Shown here piece by piece: positions 1 through 11,482 of a stretch of DNA of 64,000 nt; position 1 is the first letter of the stretch; each line of letters begins with the position of its first letter. This DNA is from Mesostigma viride (lineage: Eukaryota; Streptophyta; Mesostigmatophyceae; Mesostigmatales; Mesostigmataceae): the NCBI GenBank assembly GCA_009746045.1, contig RPFO01000104.1, positions 4,469,977 to 4,533,976 of the forward strand. Direction: 5' to 3'. The position numbers and the translations under genes were made by a program. The notes beneath the pieces are model-generated. The model did not search any database. It was given only the letters and a program-made list of their open reading frames with translations, and was not told where the DNA came from.

Positions 1-82
1 TCTCCCCTCCCCCCCTCCGCCCATGCCTCCCTGCTGTATACACGTGCGCAAACACTCGAAACACAAACCGCCCCCACCACAG

Positions 83-3000
83 GGCGCGGAGCACGACGAG
101 TTCAAGGCGTTCGCAGAGAGCGACGAGGTCGAGGTGCCCTTCTTCCAGACGACGGACGCGGCCGTGGCGGCGGTTCTGGGCATCACGGGGCCTGCGCCCG
201 CCATCGTGCTCCGGAAGCCGTTTGACGAGGGCATCCACAAGCTCGGTAGGTGGACGAGGTATTTTTTGTATATGGGCACCCACGAGCTGGATGGGTGGAT
301 GTGCTTATTGTGGAAGCATGCATCCGTTGGTGGATGAGCTGATGTTTAAACGAGGGCACTAGGACAAGCGCCTGGCTAGGTGAAAGAGGTATTAATTAAG
401 TGATTAGGTAAATGAGGGCATGCACAAGGTCAGTAGGTGGATGAGCTAATGTTTCATGTATGGGCGCACCTGCATTGGGTTCTATCTCCCTTGCCTTTTT
501 CCCCTCCCACCCCCTCTTTCTTCCCCATCTCTTTCCCTTGGTTCACCCTCGCCATGCCCTCCCTCACTTGACCTCCCTTCCTGCACATTCCCATGACCCC
601 ATTTTCTTGTTCCCCGCTTCCCGCCTTCCTGCATTCCCGCCTTGCCTCCTTCCTGTCTTCCCCCCTTCGCGCCGTGCCCCCTTCCCGCCCTTCCCCCTCC
701 CCCCCCTGCCCTCAAGTGGGTGACGTGCTGTCCTTTTCCCATCCCTGGCTCACCCTGTTGTGCTCCTGACTGGCTCCCCTCGCTTCTCACCGGCTGGCTG
801 TTTGCCTCCCTCCCCCCCCCTCCCCCCCACCCACCTCAGAGGGGGCGGTGTCTGCTGAGTCGCTCAAGTCTTTTGTGACCGCGTACCGCGTGCCGCTCGT
901 CATCCCCTTCCGCGAGGAGAACGCAGAGGTCATTTTCAACTCGGGCATCCCCAAGCAGGTGTGTGCGTGTTTTTATGTGTGTGTGTGTGTTTTTGTATAT
1001 GTGGTTGTGTGTGTTTTTGTGTGCGAGTTTGTATGTGCGTGTGTGGTGGAGGTTGCGTTTGATTCAAGGTGTCCCCACAGTGTTGGGGGAAGGGGAAGGA
1101 GTTGCTTTGGGCGTATAAATTATTGTGAGACATTACCGTCGGGTTGTGGGAGAACGCAGAGGTTGACGCTAACTCAGGCAACCCCAAGCAGCCATGGGGG
1201 GAGGTGGGGTCATCTGCAGGTCGGGCATCCCCCAAGCACGTACAAATGTGTGTGTGTGGGGGGGGGGCTTGTGTGTGTGCCTGCTGCTGTGTTGATTTGC
1301 TCCCATGACAGGGGACGTACGGCGTCTCTAACCACTTGTTCATAACAGAGTAATAAAATGTTAATAATCATTATTATATCGGTGCAGCTGTTGCAGCTGT
1401 TACCTTGTAAGATTTACAGCAGACTGATCATGCCTATTCGTCACTCACTTTCATATTGTGTTGGTGCCATGGTACGAATTCTTCCAGATTTCCGGCCTGT
1501 GCTGGTTGTCTCTTTGATATTGTTAACCCTATCAAACGTGGTGGTTAAAGCTGATTCGTGCTCTGTGTCTCGGACGTGCCGAACAGGGTGGTCGAGGAAC
1601 AATGTATAATGCCACAATATCTCACCGAAAATTTTCACCGTATTGACAAGCATCTGTACCAAACGTGTGAATGTGGTGGCTGCTATTTTTGTGTTTGCTT
1701 GTTCCTTCGTTCGTTCGTTCGTTCGTTGGTTCCGTCGATCGGTCGGTCGGTCGGTCGGTCGGTCGGTCGGTCGGTCGGTCGGTCGGTCGGTCGGTCGGTC
1801 GGTCGGTCGGTCGGTCGGTCGGTCGGTCGGTCGGTCGGTCGGTCGGTCGGTCGGTCGGTCGGTCGGTCGGTCGGTCGGTCGGTCGGTCGGTCGGTCGGTC
1901 GGTCGGTCGGACGGTCGGTCGGTCGGTCGGTCGGTCGGTTGTCCGTTCGTTCATTCGTTCGTTTGTTTCTGTTTGGCAGGTGCTCCTCTTCGGCGACACG
2001 GACGCGCTGGACGAGATGGCAGAGCAGTACAAGGAGGTGGCGCTTGCTTTCCGCGGCAAGGTGAGGCCGAGAGGAGCCTGTCTTTTTTGTAAGCAGTAGT
2101 GCTTATGTAGGTCAGCAGTACAAGGATGAAGCGCTGGCCTAGGGCGAGGCAAGGAGCAAGACACGGTAAATAAATGAAGGTATGATACATGATTGTAAAT
2201 ATTTAATTTATTATAATACATTATAATAATTAATAAAGGTATGAGACATTGTGTGCGAGGGATGCTGGATGCGTGATTGCTGAGACACGATTAAGGTATG
2301 CAAGTATAAGGAGGTGAAACTGGCGACAAGGTTCGGCACGGGATGAGGCCATCGCCTTACAGATGAGATGTGAGATGTGCTCATGGTGTTTGTGCACTAC
2401 CATACCACCAGACGTGGCAGCTGCGATGCTACCACTAAATGGTTGCCTGGAAATCATCGATACTCCCTTTCCTTGAACCACTTGCCCCTTCAATCTTGTT
2501 GGCGCCTCTTACCACTGGTCACATTCGCCATTGTCATTTTTATCACAGCTCATCGTCGTCACTTACAGTTATGGTGAGAAGAAGACGGAGCCTCCTAGAT
2601 ACTCTTACCGACAAATTCCCTTGCCTTGCCCAATCCTCGGTTTCTAGTATCCTCTCTGGTTTCAAGCATCTGCCGTCAAGCCTCCCCCCCGGCTCGTCTT
2701 GGTCATGTTCAACTACAACGAGAAGGATTTGGAGCCCCTATTTACAAGCCACTCTCAAAACCATCCTTGACGTCTCCTTCCCTCGGTGATTGCTTGTATG
2801 CGCACTTGATCACATCCACCCCAGCTCATCTTCGTCACGTTCAACTACGACGAGAAGGAGACGGAGCCAGTGCTTGAGTTCTTTGGGCTCACGGCTGATA
2901 GCCCCGTCACCGTGCTGGGCTTCCAGGCGCTCGAGTCGAGTGCCAAGAAGTACAAGATGGATGGGGCGGTGACTGTCGCCAACATGAAGGTGAGGCACGG

Positions 3001-6000
3001 TGGCATGAAGGTGGGATGGTAAGACGAGAGTAGGACAGTGCCACAGAAACAAGCGGGCGGGGAGGGGGCGGTTACGGTCGCCGACATGATGGTGACATGA
3101 TGACGTGAAGGTAAGATGATGTCATCATGGTGAATGTTCACATGGTGGAGGCCACATTGTTAAATGACAAGGTGGAAGTCAGACAGTGTGATCTTCGAAA
3201 GCTAGAACATGCCTCAGGTAAAACATGCCTCAGGTGGTGGGGATGAAGCGGTGACGGTCGCCAACATGAAGGTGAGATGATGACCCTAGGATGGCGTGAT
3301 GAGAACGTGAGCGCAAGGCGTGGTGGTGGTTGTGCACGCGAGGGCATGGCATGCCTCAGAAAAGTGAAGGTGGGGAGGGAGACGGGACGGTCGGCAGCGA
3401 TTAGGCAACGAGATGACAGCATGGAAGTCAGACATGCGAGGGGAGTTGGAGGTGGGGAGAGGAGGGGGGAAAGGGGGACGGGGCTTGGGGGGAGGAGGGG
3501 AAGGAGAGGATGTGGGTGACTAGTTGAGTGGCTGCTGGTGCCGCTGGTTCATTTGGGTAATGTGTCAGGTGATACAGGGTAGATTTATACTACTGACTTG
3601 GTGTGTTCTCGGTCAAAATTGCTCAAGACATATAAGGCAGTGCTGGTTGCCTCATGTATATGACCCTCTCTAACTTTTAGTAATTATTTTTTGCAGACTT
3701 TAATATTTTTCTTGCCCCTCTGTTCTCATCTGTTTCTACCTTTTTTTCATACCGTTGTCCTTCTCTTCAGGCGTTTGCGGAGGACCTGCTGGCGGACAAG
3801 CTGAAGCCGCACCTCAAGTCGGAGCCGGTGCCAGAGTCGGTGCGTGACCCCGTGATGCCATGTGGCGCTAGGCCAGAGGGAGATGTGGCGCCAGGACAGA
3901 GGGAGATGTGGCACTAGGCCGGAGGGGGCGGACCCCGGCCCATCTTGTGGCAAGCATTCGTGTCTGTGCAGTGCCTTATCTGGTTGACTATGCTCATGTG
4001 ACCTCTCACCTGGTTGACTATGTTACAGATCCATGTGCCTTGTCTGGTTGACTGTGCTGCCAATGGACGAGTGTGCTACAGGCCTTATGTGCCTCCTCTT
4101 GTTGACGATGCAGCTACAGTAAACTGACCCTGATATACTCTACATGTCGTACTATAGGGGGGCGGACCCCGACACCACCCCACTCATGCAGTTATTCATG
4201 CACCCAGTGAACGTGCCATTTATGCTCGCCCCCTTCTTGAAACATTTGCGCACAATTGCATTGTCTCGCATCCCTGGCAGGATTTCCCCTTGATGGTGCC
4301 GTTTTCACCACAGAGTTTGTCCCCCAGAGTACTCCCAGCATGGAAAACACGTGTCTCCTTTTTTGTTGGCCTCTCCTGTCCGCGGTCTTCTGTCTCTATC
4401 TCCTTGTTTGCTTAACAAGTTTTCTTACCCTCCTCCCTCTCTCTGTCTCGCCGCCACCTTTTGGCGCGTGCAGAACGACGGCAACGTCAAGGTCGTGGTG
4501 GGCGACAACTTTGACGCGATCGTTATGGACGACACCAAGGACGTGCTGCTGGAGGTGAGGGGGGTGGTCACTCTAGCCTGTATATTAGTATATCGTTGGC
4601 AAGTGTTGTCAAGTTGTGCTTGGCTTCTGCAGAGTGGGCAGGTAGCGTGATCATGCACAGCACATTGTGAGACTAGTTTACACGTAATCAAAGCTTGTAG
4701 ATCTCCGTTCCTTGATGTTATATCTCTGTATACATGTGCCATGCTGGGGCCAATGGGAACGGGCAGCGCTGGCATAACAAACTGCCTCAAAAGTGAAACC
4801 ACCCACTATAAAGAAAGCAGCAAGTTCTTCAAGCTCTTCTTTCAGGTGGCAAAAATTGCACGCCGCCGTCTGTCGGCCCTTGCGTCGTGGACACCCGCGC
4901 TGCCCTCGCTCAGTTAACTTCCTGCACGTACTGTATGAAGTGGCTCACGATACTTGCCTGTTTTTTTGCGGCCACCCAATCCATCTGCCTCCCTCACCTA
5001 TCTTGTTTTATCTTGTTTCGCTCATTTGTGTTACGTCGCTTATTCACCTTATTTATTCGATGGTTTATTATGTGGTTTCTCGTGCCTAGCTGGTTCACAC
5101 TGCGCCTCGCTCCTATCATAGTCTCGCGCTCCTAGTATTATTTCTACTCATGTCGTCACCTGCTCAATGGTTGCCCCCCCCCCACGCCCCTTCCCCTTTC
5201 GCTACAGGTGTACGCGCCGTGGTGCGGCCACTGCAAACAGCTGGCCCCCGTCTACGAGAAACTGGGCACGCGCTTTGCGGCGGTCAACTCTGTCGTCATC
5301 GCAAAGATGGACGGCACAAAGAACGAGCACCCGGCCGTGGAGGTGGGTGGCCGCTTTGCAGAGTAACTATTCTGTAGAGTGTCTCTTATACCGTGTCTGG
5401 TGGCAACAGGTGGCATGTGTTGGGTTGGTGAATAGTGGAAGAATAGTGGAAGAATAGTGTATGTTTCACTGATGAACACTAATTGCGTCTAGTACTACCA
5501 CCTCAGTATGGTCTCTGACATAGCGTGGAGTGGTGTTTGGTAGTGAAAGGACCAAGTGAGGATTCCCAAGTCAAGAGGCATTTCTGTCTCGGAACGGCAG
5601 ATCCCTCCCATGCGCGCCATTTTGGACGCGTGTTTGCTGTGCGCGTTCATTATTTTGGGCAGCTACTTCAATCATCCCAATCTCCATCACCATCAGCTTC
5701 CCACTCATCCCCAGCTCCCATTCATTCGCGGAGTGGCTCCTGTATGTTTAAGAGTGCTTTTGTGGATAACTACCATCATATACCCCATGTGTGGATTGTT
5801 GTGTTTGCTATCTGTCTTGTCCATTCGTTAAAAAAGTCTCGTAAAGCTGTAGCTTTTTTGATACTACCATGATTATTTCTATTCACTAGTATTTCTATGA
5901 TCCGACCCTCGCCCCTCATCTATGGGCATGCAGTATCCCAGGAACGGCGTGCTCAGAGCGATGAGCTTGACAACTGCTTGGTCCCTACATAGCTCTCACT

Positions 6001-6126
6001 GTGGGCTGTAACCTCTCCACATCTGTGTGCATCCATGCTTCCTCTTGTGCGTCAAGACTGAAAGCTTGCCAACTCCTTGGTCCCTGTATAGCTCTAACCT
6101 TTTCACACGCATGTGCATACATCTTC

Positions 6127-6178
<52 letters not shown>

Positions 6179-7093
6179 TCGAGGGCTTCCCGACGCTGCT
6201 GCTCTTCAAGGCGGGCGACAAGGCCAACCCGGTGCGTGGCCCTGCTACAGTACTAGTGAAATTATACTAGTGGATTGATCGTACACTTCACTAGCTTACG
6301 CTGCACGCGGGCGACAAGGCCAAACTCGGTGCGTGGCCCTGCTTGCAGGCATTATTTTATTAATGAAGTCATTATTTTACTCATGAAGTCATGATTTTAC
6401 TAGTGAAGTCATTATTTTACTAATGAAGTCATTTGATTGTTTGCCATCACCCGCCATGACTGTTCATGTTGCTGCTCATCCAGGGGGGTGACATGTCACT
6501 GGATTTCCCTCGCTCTACAGTCATGATATATCCACGAGACCAGCGCAGGCACGGCATTACTGTAGGGACCATGATATCCACGAGACAACCAGTGCAGGCC
6601 TGGATCTGGAAGATTCAGACCATGAAAGTTCAAGCCTGCCTGTAGATTTCATTCATGTTTGACTACCCCCGTTCATGTTGATGGAGAGGGATGGAGTTGG
6701 AAGTGTGATGTATGCTTCTTCACTAGGTTCTCTTTCTTAGGCCTTCCTCTGTGGCATTCGTCTGCTGCGTTGCTCTTTTTTTTTTAATCGGTATTTGTCC
6801 TGTTACTGTACTAGGTACTCCTGTACCAATGAGACAGCCAGTGCAGGCCAGAAATCTGGAGAATCCGTTACTGTACATACAAATATGCTGACTTATTTCA
6901 TTTCTTGTGTGCTTAACGTGCTGGTGTTCTGTTATTTGCGACTGGTCCGCGCCAGGTCTCGGCCGAGAGCCGCTCACTCAAGGGCCTGACCAAGTTCCTC
7001 AAGAAGAACGTGGCCACCCCGTTTGAGCTGCCCAAGAAGGACAAGGCGGCCAAGGAGGACGCCGACGCTGACAAAGGGCACGACGAGCTGTAG
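83..7093 (+). CDS. PDI: Protein disulfide isomerase, last 9 exons (5' partial)
   Basis: ER-lumen thiol-disulfide oxidoreductase that forms and rearranges disulfides in secretory proteins. Exons: 83-245, 840-958, 1980-2060, 2825-2989, 3771-3839, 4474-4554, 5208-5342, 6178-6231, 6956-7093. They total 1005 nt (334 residues plus TAG), and every junction keeps the frame with GT-AG ends. Exons 1-5 encode the b and b' thioredoxin-like folds, including the PFFQTTD and [10 protein letters not shown] strands. Exon 7 carries the a' active site YAPWCGHCK, and exon 8 the EGFPTLLLF cis-proline segment. The last exon has a Lys/Asp-rich acidic tail ending in HDEL, an ER-retrieval signal. The a domain and signal peptide must lie left of the window. 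Donors are mostly GTGNGN. Several introns repeat the preceding exon end in degenerate form (separate entries). Identity is very secure; boundaries are inferred from splice consensus and homology. Confidence 0.95.
227..470 (+). repeat. Degenerate tandem echoes of PDI exon end plus donor (intron 1)
   Basis: The exon end and donor at 227-263 (gagggcatccacaag, then gtaggtggacgaggta) recur in imperfect form at about 349-392 and again at 414-451 (gagggcatgcacaag, then gtaggtggatgagct). The repeated block includes coding bases and intron bases together, so it duplicates the exon-intron junction. Neither echo appears to be used as an exon. Confidence 0.7.
1149..1192 (+). repeat. Degenerate echo of PDI exon 2 end (intron 2)
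   Basis: About 44 bp starting gggagaacgcagaggt and ending accccaagcag closely repeats the end of the exon at 915-958, with a few substitutions. The donor position now reads gccatg, so this copy has no GT donor. A weaker third piece follows near 1217-1235 (tcgggcatcccccaagca). Confidence 0.75.
1738..1939 (+). repeat. (TCGG)n tetranucleotide microsatellite
   Basis: About 200 bp of almost uninterrupted TCGG units, with one ggac interruption near 1910. It lies in PDI intron 2, ending about 40 bp before the acceptor of the exon at 1980. Short TTCG/TTCA tracts flank it. All frames through it are open, which produces meaningless long ORFs. Confidence 0.97.
2106..2352 (+). repeat. Degenerate echoes of PDI exon 3 end (intron 3)
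   Basis: The exon 3 end (cagtacaaggaggtggcgct, then ggcaaggtgaggcc, at 2026-2067) recurs at 2113-2160 as cagtacaaggatgaagcgct followed by gcaaggagcaag. It recurs again at 2301-2345 as gtataaggaggtgaaactgg followed by gggatgaggcc. Both are diverged and out of frame. Confidence 0.55.
2543..2736 (+). repeat. Two decayed copies of the exon 4 start upstream of exon 4
   Basis: The real exon 4 starts at 2825 with ctcatcttcgtcacgttcaa, then gacgagaaggagacgg. Similar sequence occurs at 2548-2590 (ctcatcgtcgtcacttacag, then gagaagaagacggagcc) and at 2692-2736 (ctcgtcttggtcatgttcaa, then aacgagaaggatttggag). Spacing is about 135-145 bp, as expected of a tandem duplication covering the acceptor and exon start. 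Frames are not maintained beyond the core. Confidence 0.65.
2969..3290 (+). repeat. Tandem echoes of exon 4 end plus donor (intron 4)
   Basis: The exon end gcggtgactgtcgccaacat and its donor aaggtgagg (2969-2995) recur at 3067-3095 as gcggttacggtcgccgacat followed by gatggtgac, and at 3248-3280 as gcggtgacggtcgccaacat followed by gaaggtgag. The third copy keeps a consensus-like donor and could act as a decoy splice site. Confidence 0.75.
3858..4185 (+). repeat. Short internal tandem repeats in PDI intron 5
   Basis: A block of about 25-30 bp built on gccagagggagatgtggc occurs three times between 3870 and 3930. A ctggttgact motif recurs four times between 3970 and 4055. No exon-like sequence is visible in this intron apart from the flanking exons. 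Confidence 0.6.
6129..6177 (+). repeat. (CA)n microsatellite forming a 3' splice site
   Basis: About 24 CA units run directly into the acceptor AG of the PDI exon that starts at 6178. The position normally occupied by a polypyrimidine tract is therefore entirely CA repeat. Confidence 0.95.
6205..6350 (+). repeat. Echo of PDI exon 8 end plus donor (intron 8)
   Basis: The exon end and donor at 6211-6248 (gcgggcgacaaggccaac, then ggtgcgtggccctgct) are repeated at 6307-6346 with minor change (gcgggcgacaaggccaaa, then ggtgcgtggccctgct). The copy keeps the GTGCGT donor. Spacing is about 96 bp. Confidence 0.8.
6518..6870 (+). repeat. Dispersed GAGACAACCAG..GCAGGCC element fragments
   Basis: Three related stretches lie in PDI intron 8 at about 6523-6560, 6571-6645 and 6825-6868. 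They share gagacaaccagtgcaggcc and, in part, a following ggagaatccg or gattcagacc core. The same core occurs at 13568-13640 and 58187-58231, so this is an interspersed family. It encodes nothing visible. Confidence 0.6.
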
Positions 7094-7502
7094 AGGGGAG
7101 GGGCAGGAGGCAACCGGCTGTAGAGGCATCAGGAGAACGACAAGGCTAAGCTGTGGAGGGCATGGCTAAGCTGTATGGGGATCGGGGAGAAAGGAGGCCA
7201 GTTGGAAGAAGGTAGAGGCCGTGGGGTGGGGGTGGGGGTGGGGGGGGGGGGGGGCAGTACACAGTGGCATGCCGCTGTCGTGTCAACCATACAAGAGTGG
7301 ATGGTGGATGCCAGCTGGATGGTGGTGCACGGTCAAGATAAAAGTCGCAAACATCTTCTTGGCGTTGTACCTTTTGGGCGCATGGTTTGGTAGAAATCTG
7401 ACCTGAAAGTGAAGGAGGATCTCGCGTTAGAGCAGAAGCCTCTTTGTTTTTCTTTAGCACACAGGCCTAACTCGAGGAATGGAGCAGTCATGCGGATTAT
7501 TT

Positions 7503-7507
7503 TGTAA
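7503..7507 (+). terminator. Possible poly(A) signal TGTAA for PDI
   Basis: TGTAA, the usual chlorophyte poly(A) signal, lies about 410 nt after the PDI stop; another occurs near 7534. Between the stop and here are short repeats of gctgtagagg and a G-rich tract (7219-7254). The assignment rests only on the pentamer and position. Confidence 0.3.
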
Positions 7508-7914
7508 CTAGGTTGCTTCACCGGCAGGGTAGCTGCCTGTAAGGGTGAAGACCGCCTCCCTGGCTGCAGGTGGGCAGGTGGAGTTCTGAAGCACCTCGGA
7601 AGCACCACTCCTTGAGCTTGCCAGCAATTCATTTGGCTCATGCGGCTTCATTATGAGAGGTTCCATGGGGACTGGCGGAATGGTCCACCACAGATGTCAG
7701 TGAGACAACCAGCTGTTGCTCAGAATTGGTGGCCTTTGCTTTGGATGGCAATGTATGTGGACGAGGGCATAGCTGTCATCACTGATTACGATCAGTTTCA
7801 AATAGATGTCTCACTTAATTTTTAATAATAACAATTAAAATAAATGTAATTCAATTAATTACTACTATGTACTTAGCGCAAATGGTTTTCACTATTTGCG
7901 GCGTGCCAAATCAG

Positions 7915-8320
7915 AATGTACTTACGCCAGCCGGCGGCGCGCAGCCAGCGCCCCGGACGCTCCCTGGCTCACCGCAGCAGCAGCTTGATCAGACCGGTGG
8001 TATTCCTTCCAGTCCCGGCTGCTCGGCGCCCCCCGGCCGCCTCCGCCGCTTGGCCCGCTGGCCGGCGGCCGCCCGCCTGGCGCCTGCGGCGGGCGTACCT
8101 GCGCCGCCCACGCCGCCCGCCGCTGAGCAGGACTACACGTAACCGCCCCAGATGGAATCCCTGACCGACCCCGACGAGCTACCACCGTTCACTGAGACGA
8201 GCTGCGCACCGCCACCAAGCAACTCCGCTTCTACGCCGCCGTAGGACCTGACCAGCTCCCCGCCCTGGTGCTCACGCACTGCAACGTACGGCGCTCACGG
8301 GGTTCCTGCTTGACGTCCGT
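7915..8320 (+). other. GC-rich coding-like remnant, unidentified
   Basis: A 400-bp GC-rich island in otherwise AT-richer intergenic DNA. One frame is Pro/Ala/Arg-rich up to a stop near 8142. Another frame further on gives a plausible short stretch (DELRTATKQLRFYAAVG). Frames change and stops intervene, so if it ever coded it is broken, probably element-derived. I do not recognise a family. Confidence 0.3.
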
Positions 8321-8944
8321 GCAACCGGATCCTGCTAGCTAGCCAACGCGCCCCTGAATCCAGAGTGTGCCCAGCACAGCTACCGTATTATGCTGTACAA
8401 AAACAAAGGTTCCCTGAGGACCCCGCCAACTACTGAGCAGTGTGCATCCAGAGCTAGTGCCGCGCTCAAGTTGTTCATGCGTGCGCATGATCCTGCCGCC
8501 TTCGTTCTGGTCTCAATTAATTAATCTAAACTCGTGCTCCCGTTGGGGATCGTCACGGAGCACCGGAGTGCTTTTAATTCAGGACTGTATGTGCACAACA
8601 GGAAGAAAGGGCAGAGACCCCCTTTCCCCTTCATGCCAGAGGCATGCCACAGCAGCAATCGGACACGATAGACGATCCGGCAAGTTCTGTGGGTGCAATA
8701 AGACGTACCCATGTGAGCATATATCATAACAAGGAGCGTAGGGCAATTAGTAATCTGATCATATGGCCAGGCCGGACGTAGCATGGCTGTACAAGGGCTA
8801 AGCTAAGGCTATCTATGGCTAGTTGTGTATATACCGGCCCTGCGTTAGCGGTGCACGTGACTAGGTATGGTGGCACGGCTACGCATACATTCTAGGCATG
8901 GCTGCCATGGCGGCAGTGACTATCAATTGATTACAAGCTATTCT

Positions 8945-9205
8945 AGGCCGCAGGGGGCGTCCACATCTTGTGGTTGATCGTCAGGTCCCCGCCCCCCCAG
9001 TACACCTTGCGGGCTTCTGGGGGTCTTGCTTGTGGCGGAGGTATTCCGGCCACAGGTCGCGTCGCTGCTGCCGGCTGCTGCTGAGCGGGGGTCAGGTCGT
9101 CGTCCAGCGTCCGCCGGGCAGAGCCGCCGGTGAGCTAGGTCGTGCAACCTCTTGCGACGAGAGAGGAACCGCTGCTTGTCAGTCCTCATGGCGAGGGCCG
9201 GAAGG
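8945..9205 (-). pseudogene. Degraded LINE ORF1-like fragment
   Basis: On the minus strand, frames alternate to give FLSRRKRLHD, then LDDDLTPAQQQ, then a segment similar to LWPEYLRHKQ, then VYWGGRDL. This matches the C-terminal motif order of the better copies at 49836-51214 and 51783-53183 (FLRRRKRLEK, LDDDLTLAQQQ, LWPTYLQLRQ, VYWKG). At least two frameshifts are needed, so it is a dead fragment of a diverged relative. Confidence 0.5.
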
Positions 9206-11482
9206 TGAGCAGGGCTGGTGGGGGAGCCGCCTTGTCCCGTGAGTGGGGAAGGCAGTGGCATGCACCGGCCGCGCAGCGCTACCTCACCTACCAGGCCCAT
9301 GAGGGTAAGAAGCTGGTCCTAATGAGCTCCTCGGCAAGGGTCACTGGTTGACGTCTCACCTGGCTTGAGGGGGCTCGCAAGCTGTAGGTCCGTGCAAATG
9401 GCATTGCAGAATTGCGCAGTGATGTTGAGAGCAGTGCATTCACCTCTTAATTGGCACACGTGCGCTGCATGGACCCACCGGGCCGAAACTTGGTGCCTTT
9501 GGCAAAAAGGTCTACAAGCGTGTGGCTCGGCAGGATGCTGAGGTCAGCGGTCGTGACGTGCTGTGAGGTGGGATCAAGGTACTTGAAATACCATGCCGTT
9601 GTTGTTGGCAGGGGCAGGGCCGGCAGTGCCAAGATGGTGCCAGGCCAGCTCGGTGGGCGTTGTATCGCGGCTGAGCTTCCCGTTGCTGAAAATCATGTGT
9701 CCCAAGGTGGGAGAGTATGATGCCAGGCGGCAATGGGAGTGCCGAAAGTGTTGCGCACCACGAGCGGCATCGCAGCCTGCACTTAAGGCAAATGCAGAAT
9801 GTGTGGCAAACACAGCTCATCCATCGCAGCATGAATGAAAGGTGAGATCAGTTAACGACGCGTACGCAGTGCATCGGCACTCCCATTGACACGGTGCCGA
9901 ACGATACGTGAGACTCGCAGAAGGCCTCGCAGACTAGTGGCATGGGAGCGGGGGACTTGCAGATCAGCTGGGGAGCACGACCCGACGGCAATGTATAAGC
10001 TGGTAAGCTTCTTCAAGCTGCAGGCTTCGAGATAGGATGCATCAGAAAGTTGCCGCGTTGCATAAGCCAAGACATGTGACGTAGGCAGCTGAGACTGGTG
10101 GAGTAAAGGGAAGGAGCGGGGGACACATGTGTAGAAGGTGGACTCAGGGGCAGGGGTGACGCTGGGGGGATATGGGCGATATGGGTGGAGATTGTGCTTC
10201 AGACGCCAGGCACGGATGAACATCAGAGGCCGGGCGGGACGGGGGGGAGGCGGGCGGCGGCGAGACCGAGCCTTGAAGCTCTTGCCTTCAATGCAAAAAC
10301 CGTGGGGCAGACATGCATACATGTAACATTCGTTTCCAAAAAGTTTCCAGATGCCCTGCGGCTTTGCGAAAAGCTGCGCCGGTAAAGGTGCCGGGGACAT
10401 GTTCCAAGGGTACCGGACCCGCCAATCCCACCACCCGTATTGGGCCATGGCGCCATGTAGGGGGGTGTCGTCGATTCGTCGTTGGCGGCAGGGCGGTCAA
10501 TATGAAGGCGGCGTGCTGCTCGGACATGTTCCTGAAAACGCGTCCAGGCATCCCATTGCGTCTGGCCAACGTAGATACGTTGAGGGTACCTGCGGTTGTA
10601 AATCATTGGCATAAATGACGCGACGGGTGCTTTCGGGGTGTGGACGAGTGGAGTTGGTAAGCGACAAATGCGTGCGCTGTAAGCGCCGGAGGCGACGTAG
10701 AGTATGGTCATCCTTGCAGTGATGGTTATGGCGCGTGTTGATGCGACAACGCTTCCGCCATTCCGGCTTTGAGGATCGAGATACGATAGGGGAACTGCCG
10801 AGAAATAGCAGTGTACTTCCGGTAATCAATGCCACTTGATTGCCGTATTCTGTGGAGGGTAAGAGCATGCCAGAAAGTCATAAGGTGTTTCATGATGATT
10901 CAGATGCACTGAGAGCTAAGACATCAAACAGAACCAGAGCGGAGCATATTGAGGTAAGTCAATATTCACTGCGTAACACCCGTTACGCGATAGCGGTGGT
11001 CCATCGGATGCATCTCCCCGGGGCAGGATGTGGCTAACAACACAGCTGAAAGGACTCGTAACTATGTGTATTCCCGGTGGGGGGGCATTCCAATTGTCAT
11101 ACTTGACACCTCTTTCCTGTAACGAAAAGATTTCCCTTCTTGATTCATGTTCCAGATGAGTCACCGTGCTCCTGCCTTTGTGTTTTTTGGCGTTTGTAAA
11201 GAGACATGGGAGGGTAAACAAAAGCAAAGGCTGATATTGCCGTGTGGGGCCGGGGCCGATCCTTGGTTAGTCTCTCAAGTGCCCACAGAAAAACACGAGA
11301 GTAGCACACACTGCGCGCAGCCCAGCCTAGCTCCCTAGTAAGAGTAAAAGAAAAATGACAAGAACAGCGAAACAAACAAGAACAAGAACAAGAACAAAAC
11401 ACAGACACGCGTAGCCGGCAATGTGAGCAGTCTGAATGATGGAGAAAGGTGAGAGGGGGACATCGTATTAAATGTGTAGGCA
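9206..11482. other. Intergenic, no gene recognised
   Basis: About 2.3 kb with only short, overlapping, unrecognisable ORFs on both strands. No domain motif, splice-consistent exon chain or RNA gene is visible. Several open frames on opposite strands around 9850-10870 look like shadows of GC-rich DNA rather than genes. Confidence 0.5.

Noticed and set aside
1558-2221. ORFs rich in Gly-Arg-Ser-Val or Asp-Arg-Pro-Thr repeats
   Set aside because: Translations of the (TCGG)n microsatellite inside a PDI intron.
9852-10868. Overlapping ORFs of 90-200 codons on both strands
   Set aside because: No recognisable domain, no consistent splice chain and no codon pattern distinguishing one frame; treated as chance open frames.
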